The notes beneath the pieces are model-generated. The model made no database searches and was not told where the DNA came from. It saw only the letters and a list, made by a program, of their open reading frames with translations. This document shows, one piece after another, positions 1-5,603 of a stretch of DNA of 6,701 nt. Both the position numbers and the translations under genes were made by a program. This DNA is from DASYQV01 sp036005125 (GTDB lineage: Bacteria > Acidobacteriota > Vicinamibacteria > Vicinamibacterales > UBA2999): contig DASYQV010000186.1 in assembly GCA_036005125.1 (NCBI GenBank), positions 1 to 6,701 on the forward strand. Reading direction: 5' to 3'. Within the stretch, counting starts at the first letter, position 1. Each line of letters starts with the position of its first letter.

Positions 1-11
1 ACAGGTTATCT

Positions 12-1457
12 ATGCAGACGCAACGTCCCCGACTGCTGGTCGTCGACGACGACCGCAGCATCCTGACGCTGATCGGCAGCCTCGCAGTCGCCGAAGGTTT
101 CGATGTCGCCACCAGCGTGAGCGGCGAAGACGCCATGCAGCAGCTCCGCCAGCGGCCGGCCGACCTCGTGCTGCTCGATCTCCGGATGCCGGGCATCACC
201 GGTCTCGACGTGTTGCGCGCGATACGCGATGTCAGCGCACGCTGCAAGGTCGTGCTCATGACCGGGTACGGCACGATTGACACCGCTGTCGAAGCCGTGA
301 AGCTCGGCGCAACTGATTACCTCACGAAGCCGTTCGACCTTCAGCGGCTGCGCCAGCTCCTCGCGACCATTCGCGAGGAGGCGGACCAGCGCCGCGCGGT
401 CCTGACGATGGAGGGCGAGCTCGCACAGCGGCTCGAGTTCTGCGGCATGGTCGGGCGCGGGCCGGCGATGCAGGACTTGTTCGGGTTGATCAAGCGTCTG
501 GCGCCGCACGTCCGGACGGTGCTCGTGACCGGCGAAACCGGTACGGGCAAGGAGCTCGTTGCACGCGCGCTGCACAAGCTCGGGCCGCGCAGCGCGAAGC
601 GCTTCATCACCGTGAACTGCTCGGCGGTTGTCGAGACCCTCTTCGAGAGCGAGCTGTTTGGACACGTGCGCGGAGCGTTCACCGGCGCCACCGAGCACAA
701 GGCGGGCCTGTTCGAGGTCGCCGATGGCGGAACGCTGTTCCTCGACGAGGTCGGCGAGCTCCCCGCGCCGGTGCAGGCGAAGCTGCTGCGCGTGCTCGAA
801 GAGGGCGAGGTGCAGCGGGTTGGCTCGCTCGAGCCGAAGAAGATCGACGTGCGGCTGATTGCGGCCACCAACCGCGACCTGCGCGCCGAGGTTGGCGCCG
901 GCGGGTTCCGCAACGACCTCTACTACCGGCTCAACATCGTCGAAATCAAGCTGCCGCCCCTTCGAGATCGTCGCGAGGACATTTCGTATCTGACGGCGGC
1001 GTTCGTCCGCACCTTCGCGGAGCGCCTCGACAAATCGCTGGTCGGCCTGACGCCCGGCGCCGAGCGGATGCTCGCGGAAGCCGCATGGGACGGCAACGTG
1101 CGCCAGTTGCGCAACGTGATCGAGCGCGCGTGCATTCTCGCCGACGCCGATTTCGTGTCGGAGGGAGACCTGGCGGGCAGCATGCTCGAGCAGCGGGTGG
1201 AGCCGCAGCGTCCGGCCACGGCGGTCGCAGTGCCGGGCGCCGCTCCCGTCTTCGACGGTCCAGCGCCGCTCGTCGAGGTCGAGCGCGAGCACATCGTTCG
1301 TACGCTCCAGCAGGTGCGCGGTAACAAGGCCGTCGCCGCGCGGCTGCTCGGGATCAGCCGCCGCGCGTTCTACCGTCAGCTGGAGCGTCACGGTCTTCAC
1401 CAGCGCGTGCCGATGGGCCCGCGCGTTCCCACTGTGCCGGTCACCATGGCGGAATAA
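12..1457 (+). CDS. Sigma-54-dependent response regulator, NtrC family (REC-AAA+-Fis HTH)
   Basis: This 481-residue cytoplasmic protein is predicted to activate sigma-54 RNA polymerase when phosphorylated. Residues about 6-120 form a receiver with acidic pocket D12/D13, phospho-acceptor D56, T84 and K106. Residues about 145-375 form an AAA+ domain with Walker A GETGTGKE (174-181), the sigma-54 contact loop GAFTGA (221-226), Walker B ending in D245-E246, sensor I around AATNRD and the arginine-finger region FRNDLYYRLN (299-308). Residues about 424-462 form a Fis-type helix-turn-helix (RGNKAVAARLLGISRR). All three modules are complete and the length is normal for the family. The ATG at 12 is preceded by AGG at 3-5, a weak ribosome site, and only 11 upstream bases are visible, so a promoter or preceding gene cannot be judged. 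The next gene begins 6 bases after the stop. The family is near certain; the target promoters and specific subfamily name (NtrC, AtoC, ZraR and so on) cannot be assigned. Confidence 0.96.
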   Translation: MQTQRPRLLVVDDDRSILTLIGSLAVAEGFDVATSVSGEDAMQQLRQRPADLVLLDLRMPGITGLDVLRAIRDVSARCKVVLMTGYGTIDTAVEAVKLGATDYLTKPFDLQRLRQLLATIREEADQRRAVLTMEGELAQRLEFCGMVGRGPAMQDLFGLIKRLAPHVRTVLVTGETGTGKELVARALHKLGPRSAKRFITVNCSAVVETLFESELFGHVRGAFTGATEHKAGLFEVADGGTLFLDEVGELPAPVQAKLLRVLEEGEVQRVGSLEPKKIDVRLIAATNRDLRAEVGAGGFRNDLYYRLNIVEIKLPPLRDRREDISYLTAAFVRTFAERLDKSLVGLTPGAERMLAEAAWDGNVRQLRNVIERACILADADFVSEGDLAGSMLEQRVEPQRPATAVAVPGAAPVFDGPAPLVEVEREHIVRTLQQVRGNKAVAARLLGISRRAFYRQLERHGLHQRVPMGPRVPTVPVTMAE

Positions 1458-1463
1458 CAGGCA

Positions 1464-2444
1464 ATGGCATCAACTGTTCTCGTTGTCGACGACGATAGGA
1501 GCGTTCGCACGCTGTTCACGCAGCTGCTGGGCGCGGATGGATATAACGTTCGAACCGCATCCGACGGTAACGAGGCGCTCGAGGCGGTGTCCGTGTACCG
1601 CCCCGACGTCGTCGTGCTCGACATCCAGATGCCGGGCGGGCCGGACGGCCTCGAAGTGTGCCGTCAGCTCAAATCGACCCCCGCGACCCGCTTCACCCCC
1701 GTGGTCGTCGTGACGGCGCTCTCGCAGGTCACCGACCGCATTCGCGGCATTGACGCGGGCGCCGACGACTTTCTGACCAAGCCCGTGCATCCGCTGGAGC
1801 TGCGCGCGCGCGTACGCTCCCTGGCCAAGCTCAAGCAGTGCATCGACGAGCTCGACTCCGCCGCAGCGGCATTCGTCTCGCTGGCGCTGACGATCGAGGC
1901 GCGCGACGAGACGACCAACGGCCACTGCGAACGTCTTGCGGAGTACGCCGTGGCGCTCGGGAATGCCCTGCGGCTGGGGACCGAGGATCTCGAGGCGCTC
2001 CATCGCGGCGGATATCTGCACGACGTCGGCAAGGTCGGTGTGCCCGACGCGCTGCTGCTCAAGCGCGGTCCGCTGACGCCGGAAGAGTTCGAGCTGATGA
2101 AGCGCCACACCGACATCGGCGACACGCTCTGCGCGCCGCTGCAGTCGCTCCGGCTCGTTCGGCCGATCATCCGCCATCATCACGAGCGCGTGGACGGCAG
2201 TGGGTATCCGTGCGGCCTCAAGGGGGACGAGGTGCCGGTGCTGGCCCAGATCGTCGGCATCTGTGACGTCTACGATGCGCTCACGAGCGATCGGCCGTAC
2301 CGGCCGGCCCTGTCGGATGCCGAAGCGGTCGAGTGGCTGCTGAAGGACATGCGCGCCGGCAAGTTCTCACCACGCTTCGTCCAGGCGTTTCTCGACGTGA
2401 CCGCCGCGCGGCGCGGAACCATCGCCGAGCCGGCCCTCAACTGA
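1464..2444 (+). CDS. Response regulator with HD-GYP domain, predicted c-di-GMP phosphodiesterase (RpfG-like)
   Basis: This 326-residue soluble protein joins a receiver to an HD-GYP hydrolase. The receiver (about 4-120) has D9/D10, phospho-acceptor D53, T84 and K106. The HD-GYP domain (about 133-315) keeps the HDxGK metal motif (H186, D187, K190), H215, the H239-H240-E241 cluster, the G247-Y248-P249 signature, and D268 and D271 in the conserved DVYDALTSDRPYR segment. In this family these residues bind the di- or tri-metal centre and cyclic di-GMP, hydrolysing it to pGpG and/or GMP. With every catalytic residue present, the protein is probably active, under phosphorylation control. The ATG at 1464 follows the previous stop by 6 bases and has no good Shine-Dalgarno sequence, which suggests translational coupling. 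Its neighbours, a sigma-54 activator and a hybrid kinase, suggest that the kinase phosphorylates both regulators; that pairing is inference. Activity on other cyclic dinucleotides cannot be excluded. Confidence 0.96.
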   Translation: MASTVLVVDDDRSVRTLFTQLLGADGYNVRTASDGNEALEAVSVYRPDVVVLDIQMPGGPDGLEVCRQLKSTPATRFTPVVVVTALSQVTDRIRGIDAGADDFLTKPVHPLELRARVRSLAKLKQCIDELDSAAAAFVSLALTIEARDETTNGHCERLAEYAVALGNALRLGTEDLEALHRGGYLHDVGKVGVPDALLLKRGPLTPEEFELMKRHTDIGDTLCAPLQSLRLVRPIIRHHHERVDGSGYPCGLKGDEVPVLAQIVGICDVYDALTSDRPYRPALSDAEAVEWLLKDMRAGKFSPRFVQAFLDVTAARRGTIAEPALN

Positions 2445-2450
2445 TCCGAC

Positions 2451-4028
2451 ATGAGCGCGGGCACCATTGACGTGCGTCGTGTGCTGGTCGTCGATCGCGA
2501 CATCGACACAGCAGGCATGCTGCGTGCGATGCCGCACCGGCGTGCCGATGTGCCGATCGCAATAGACTCCGCGCAGACGGTTGCCGACGCGCTCGTGGTC
2601 ATTGCGGGGCGGCGCCACGACGTGTACCTGGTCGACTTCGAGATGGATCAGGCAAGCGGCGGCGAGCTGCTGCGTGCGGCGGCCACGGCAGGCGACGGCG
2701 CCGTCGTCGCGTTGCTAGAAGGTCCCCACGACGCCCGGACGGAACACGCCGTCTTCAACGCGGGCGCCTCCGGGTTCGTCTGGAAGGACGAGCTCTCCGC
2801 ACCGGTCCTCGCGTACGTCCTTCGTCACGCGCGTGCGGCTCGAGAGCGCACCCGTTTGGAGCGCCAGGTATATCTCGAGCGCCGCATGGAGAGCATCGGA
2901 CAGCTCGCCGGCGGGATCGCGCACGACTTCAACAACATTCTGACGGCGATCATCGGCTTTGCCACGCTCCTCGGCGAGCAGGTCGCGCGCCGGGAGGCGG
3001 CGGCCTCGGAGAGCGTCGAGGAGATTCTTGTTGCGGCGGATCGGGCCAGCTCGCTCACGCGACAGCTGCTCGCGTTCGGCCGCCGTCAGGTGATGCACAT
3101 CGAGGCCGTCGATGTGGCCGAGATGGTCCAGCGGCTGACCGTCAGGCTCGATCCGGCACTTTGCGATCACATCGCCCTCGAGGTCGTCTGCCCGGCGAAC
3201 CTCCCATTGGTTCGCGCCGACAGCGCCCAGATCGAACAAGCGATCTCGATGCTCGTGATGAACGCGGTCGAGGCGATGCCGGCTGGCGGCCGCATCACGA
3301 TTGAGGCCGATGCCGTGACGCTCGACGAAGCCTACTGCTCCGAGCACGTCTCGGTACAACCCGGCGCCTACGTCAGGCTGGCGGTGAGCGACACGGGCGA
3401 AGGTATGACGCCGGACGCGTTGTCGCGCATCTTCGAGCCGTTCTTCACGCGACGGGAGGGCGAGACCCTTGCCGGTTTCGGCCTCGCGGCCGTGCACGGC
3501 ATCGTGCAGCAGATGGGGGGCTGCATCTGGCCGTACAGCGAACCGGGGATCGGAACGACATTCAAGATTTATCTCCCGGTCGAAGCCCGGACCGAAGCGC
3601 TCCTGTCAACCGAGTCGGTCGGAAGCAGCGGCGCCATGCGTCCCAAAGAGACAATCCTTCTCGTGGACGATACCGTCGTGGTCCGCCGGCTGGCGCAGGA
3701 GGTGCTGAGCCGGGCTGGCTATCAGGTCCTCGATGCTGGCGGCGCGGACGAGGCGCTGCAGGTGGCCAGCGGCCATCACGACGCGATTGATCTCCTGGTG
3801 ACCGACGTGATCATGCCCGGACCGAATGGCGTGGAGCTGGCCGAACGCCTGCAAGCGATCCGCGGCAACGTGCCCGTGCTGTTCATGTCCGGCTACGCGG
3901 ACAATGCCGTCGTCCGGAGCGGGCTCCTCGCCAACGAAGCCGCGTTCCTGCAGAAGCCGTTCACCCCGACGGCGCTTCTCGACAAGGTCCGACAGGTCCT
4001 TGGAGGTCGAGAGGCCACGCGGGTCTGA
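2451..4028 (+). CDS. Soluble hybrid histidine kinase: degenerate REC - HisKA - HATPase_c - REC
   Basis: This 525-residue protein has no signal peptide or membrane segment. Residues about 9-125 are receiver-like: D15, D62 and K112 (in GASGFVWKDEL) remain, but the second acidic pocket residue is R16 and E90 stands where Thr/Ser is expected. A charged helical linker (about 126-147) leads into the HisKA H-box, GGIAHDFNN, with phospho-acceptor H158. The ATPase domain (about 255-380) has the N-box at N271 (NAVEAM), the G1 box D314-TGEGM, the F-box FEPFF and a G2 box AGFGLA, a slight variant of the usual TGLGLA. The C-terminal receiver (about 400-519) is complete: D406/D407, D452, S480 and K502. The expected phosphate path is H158 to D452, or directly to the two upstream regulators. 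No PAS, GAF or HAMP sensor is seen, so the input may come through the N-terminal receiver-like domain. The start lies 6 bases after the HD-GYP stop. The final Arg-Val and TGA lie in a palindromic repeat (4020-4035). Confidence 0.95.
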   Translation: MSAGTIDVRRVLVVDRDIDTAGMLRAMPHRRADVPIAIDSAQTVADALVVIAGRRHDVYLVDFEMDQASGGELLRAAATAGDGAVVALLEGPHDARTEHAVFNAGASGFVWKDELSAPVLAYVLRHARAARERTRLERQVYLERRMESIGQLAGGIAHDFNNILTAIIGFATLLGEQVARREAAASESVEEILVAADRASSLTRQLLAFGRRQVMHIEAVDVAEMVQRLTVRLDPALCDHIALEVVCPANLPLVRADSAQIEQAISMLVMNAVEAMPAGGRITIEADAVTLDEAYCSEHVSVQPGAYVRLAVSDTGEGMTPDALSRIFEPFFTRREGETLAGFGLAAVHGIVQQMGGCIWPYSEPGIGTTFKIYLPVEARTEALLSTESVGSSGAMRPKETILLVDDTVVVRRLAQEVLSRAGYQVLDAGGADEALQVASGHHDAIDLLVTDVIMPGPNGVELAERLQAIRGNVPVLFMSGYADNAVVRSGLLANEAAFLQKPFTPTALLDKVRQVLGGREATRV

Positions 4029-4042
4029 AGACCCGAGCCTAC
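4020..4042. repeat. REP-like palindromic repeat, copy A (overlaps the kinase stop codon)
   Basis: The arms CGGGTCT (4020-4026) and AGACCCG (4029-4035) form a 7-base-pair inverted repeat around a 2-base centre, GA. The flank AGCCTAC follows. The same core recurs at 4085-4106, differing only by an extra A at 4036. GCCTAC (4037-4042) also pairs with GTAGGC (4054-4059), so the copies and the central hairpin form one composite structure. The kinase's TGA stop (4026-4028) sits at the palindrome centre. The motif resembles a dispersed element I recall from Acidobacteriota genomes, from memory only. It could act as a bidirectional transcription stop or mRNA-stabilising hairpin between the convergent genes, but no U-tract follows. 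Confidence 0.8.
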
Positions 4043-4056
4043 ATCCTTCGGTCGTA

Positions 4057-4078
4057 GGCCGCATCGTTAGATGCGGCC
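4057..4078. repeat. Perfect 9-bp inverted repeat (central hairpin of the intergenic repeat cluster)
   Basis: GGCCGCATC (4057-4065) and GATGCGGCC (4070-4078) are perfect inverted arms around the tetranucleotide GTTA. The left arm overlaps the GTAGGC (4054-4059) that pairs back to copy A, so two mutually exclusive folds are possible. The element lies between the 3' ends of two convergent genes and could work as a factor-assisted terminator in either direction. No run of T follows on either strand, so it is not a classical intrinsic terminator. Confidence 0.8.
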
Positions 4079-4082
4079 CAGC

Positions 4083-4106
4083 GCCGGGTCTGAAGACCCG
4101 GCCTAC
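4083..4106. repeat. REP-like palindromic repeat, copy B
   Basis: The arms GCCGGGTCT (4083-4091) and AGACCCGGC (4094-4102) form a perfect 9-base-pair inverted repeat with a GA centre, followed by CTAC. This is the better-preserved copy of the unit at 4020-4042. Both copies have the same orientation and start 65 bases apart. It is followed by CGTACGTCCGGTACCCGCGG (4106-4125), a stretch containing more short palindromes (ACGT, GGTACC), before the minus-strand stop codon at 4131-4133. Confidence 0.8.
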
Positions 4107-4130
4107 GTACGTCCGGTACCCGCGGTTTCG

Positions 4131-4499
4131 TTAGACATCTCTCTCGCAGTATTGCTGGACCAGCGCGAGCACGTCGTCCGGATCGACGGGCTTGCAGAGG
4201 CACGCCGCAGCCTCGATGTCGCGCGCCTTGCGCTCGGCATTCGGGTCGGCGGACACGACGACGACGGGGATTTCCCTCAACGCCTCGACCGCGAGCTGCG
4301 CCTCGCGGAACGCGCAGCCGTCCATTCGCGGCATCATCAGATCGAGCAGGATCACACACGGGCGCTCGCGGCCGAGCAGGCGCAGCGCCTCGAGACCGTC
4401 GGCGGCCAGCAGCGGGCGATACCCTGACAAAGAGAGCATCTCTCCGAGCAGCTCGCGACTGTCCCTGTCGTCTTCGACCACCAGAACCGTTGTGTTCAC
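4131..4499 (-). CDS. Single-domain CheY-like response regulator
   Basis: This 122-residue protein is a lone receiver with no output domain. The acidic pocket (E9, D10, D11), phospho-acceptor D53 in LLDLMMP, S83 in VVVVSAD, and K103-P104 are all present, so phosphorylation is expected. The switch position three residues before the lysine, usually Tyr or Phe, is Cys100, and Cys102 lies next to K103 (ACLCKPVD). Cys48 precedes D53 by five residues. The start is GTG at 4499: an in-frame TGA two codons upstream rules out a longer form, and the next internal Met (residue 21) would remove the acidic pocket. No Shine-Dalgarno sequence is evident. The gene begins 24 bases after the moaA stop on the same strand, so it is probably co-transcribed with moaA, and it converges on the hybrid kinase gene. 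It may shuttle phosphate from that kinase or from one elsewhere; the partner is unknown. Confidence 0.93.
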   Translation of the reverse strand: MNTTVLVVEDDRDSRELLGEMLSLSGYRPLLAADGLEALRLLGRERPCVILLDLMMPRMDGCAFREAQLAVEALREIPVVVVSADPNAERKARDIEAAACLCKPVDPDDVLALVQQYCERDV

Positions 4500-4523
4500 T
4501 GGTCAGTGCGTGAGCGGGGCGTG

Positions 4524-5540
4524 CTATCCGCCGCGGGTATGCATTTCCAGATGAGGATCGCGGCGCAGCGTTTCGATGGGGATAAGTGGCGCCCGGTCGC
4601 GCGCCGCAAGACGGACCTCGGCACCTCGGTCGGTGCGTCGTTCCCAGACGGAGCGGATCAACGCCGCCAATTCGTCAGGGGACGCCCCCGAACGGAGAGC
4701 CTTCCGGAGGTCGACGCCACGCGTCGCATAGAGGCACAGGTACCAGAGGCCGTCCGCGGTCAGCCGGCTGCGATCGCAGTCACGGCAGAAAGGCTGCGTG
4801 GTGGACGAAATGATGCCGAAGACCGTGCCATCGGCAAACCGGTAGCGATCCGCCGGAGCACTCGTGTGCTCGACGATGGGCGTGGCTGGCCCGTGACTGC
4901 GCCCGAGCGTATCGAGCATCGCTGTGCGTGATACCACGCGCTCCGGCGTCCAGTGCGTCGCGCCGCCGACGTCCATGTATTCGATGAACCGGACCTCGGC
5001 GCCGTGCTCGCGCCCGAAGTCGATCAACGCGCCAAGCTCATCGTCGTTGACCCCACGGATCACGACGGTATCGATCTTCAGGCCCGGGAAGAGGGGGGCG
5101 GCCGTCGAGATGCCAGCGAGCACGCGATCGAGCTCGTCGTAGCGTGCAAGCGCCTTGAATCGGTCGTGGCGCAGCGTGTCGAGGCTGACGGTGATGCGGT
5201 GGAGCCCGGCTGACTTGAGCTCGTGCGCCTGGTCGGCGAGCAAGACACCGTTGGTGGTCAGCGCGAGGTCGGAAATACGCGGCTTTGGGGCGAGCTGGGC
5301 CACCAGAGCGGCGAGACCGCGCCGCAGGAGCGGTTCTCCGCCGGTCAGACGGACCTTGTCGACACCAAGATCCGCAAAGACATCCACGAGGCTCCCGATC
5401 TCCTCGAAGTCGAGGATGTCCTCACGCGGCAGCCAGACGTAGTCCGCCTCGGGCATGCAGTAGCTGCAGCGGAGGTTGCACCGATCGGTGACCGATAGAC
5501 GAAGGTTCCGGAGCGGCCTGCCTAGGGTATCGATTGGCAT
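4524..5540 (-). CDS. moaA: GTP 3',8-cyclase MoaA (molybdenum cofactor biosynthesis)
   Basis: MoaA is a radical S-adenosylmethionine enzyme that rearranges GTP to 3',8-cyclo-7,8-dihydro-GTP, which MoaC turns into cyclic pyranopterin monophosphate, the first stage of molybdenum cofactor synthesis. From the ATG at 5540 the protein has 338 residues, close to the family norm. The radical SAM cluster is C21, C25 and C28 (DRCNLRCSYCMP), followed by the SAM-binding TGGEPLLR. The second, substrate-side 4Fe-4S site is a canonical CX2CX13C (C252, C255, C269) in FCRDCDRSRLTADG. The C-terminal Gly-Gly needed for activity in the family is present (EMHTRGG). A GTG at 5591 would add 17 residues rich in Gly, Pro and Ser; I prefer 5540 because MoaA proteins normally begin a few residues before GRPLRNLRLSVTDRCN. 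No strong Shine-Dalgarno sequence precedes either start. No moaC, moaE or moeA is in the window. The gene lies between amrS and a CheY-like gene on the same strand. Confidence 0.96.
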   Translation of the reverse strand: MPIDTLGRPLRNLRLSVTDRCNLRCSYCMPEADYVWLPREDILDFEEIGSLVDVFADLGVDKVRLTGGEPLLRRGLAALVAQLAPKPRISDLALTTNGVLLADQAHELKSAGLHRITVSLDTLRHDRFKALARYDELDRVLAGISTAAPLFPGLKIDTVVIRGVNDDELGALIDFGREHGAEVRFIEYMDVGGATHWTPERVVSRTAMLDTLGRSHGPATPIVEHTSAPADRYRFADGTVFGIISSTTQPFCRDCDRSRLTADGLWYLCLYATRGVDLRKALRSGASPDELAALIRSVWERRTDRGAEVRLAARDRAPLIPIETLRRDPHLEMHTRGG

Positions 5541-5550
5541 GGGCGGCCCA

Positions 5551-5556
5551 ATTATA
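5551..5556 (-). promoter_or_regulatory. Possible -10 element ahead of moaA
   Basis: The minus strand reads TATAAT, a perfect sigma-70 -10 hexamer, in an AT-rich island within otherwise GC-rich DNA and 10 bases before the preferred moaA ATG. No convincing -35 is found at 16-18 base spacing and there is no TGn extension. If used, the leader would be only a few bases, so the transcript would be nearly leaderless, consistent with the missing Shine-Dalgarno sequence. It may be coincidence, or simply an unstructured stretch that helps ribosome entry. Confidence 0.35.
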
Positions 5557-5603
5557 ACTGGTGAGCCGCGGTCGGACGGAGGGGTCGCCACCGGCCGCCG
5601 GTT

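Noticed and set aside
6..1400. Long minus-strand open frame of 464 codons opposite the NtrC-family gene
   Set aside because: It lies wholly antisense to a gene with complete domains, its translation is rich in Arg, Ala, His and Glu with no recognisable motif, and such mirror frames are common in GC-rich DNA.
1467..1485. TGGCAT near 1468, considered as the -24 half of a sigma-54 promoter
   Set aside because: No TGC-type -12 element lies at the required spacing, and the site falls inside the first codons of the HD-GYP gene.
2715..3497. Minus-strand open frame of 260 codons inside the hybrid kinase gene
   Set aside because: It is antisense to the HisKA and ATPase domains and has no recognisable family features; it is a codon-bias shadow.
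4057..4125. Intrinsic (Rho-independent) terminator at the convergent junction
   Set aside because: Strong hairpins are present but no run of T follows on either strand, so the classical signature is missing; a factor-dependent or structural role is still possible.
4129..4135. CGTTAGA at the end of the CheY-like gene, matching the hairpin loop region at 4065-4071, as if the repeat also supplied that stop codon
   Set aside because: Seven matching bases without any flanking similarity are easily chance.
4071..4427. Plus-strand open frame of 118 codons across the repeat region and the CheY-like gene
   Set aside because: It starts in the repeat cluster and then runs antisense to a clear receiver domain; its peptide shows no fold or motif.
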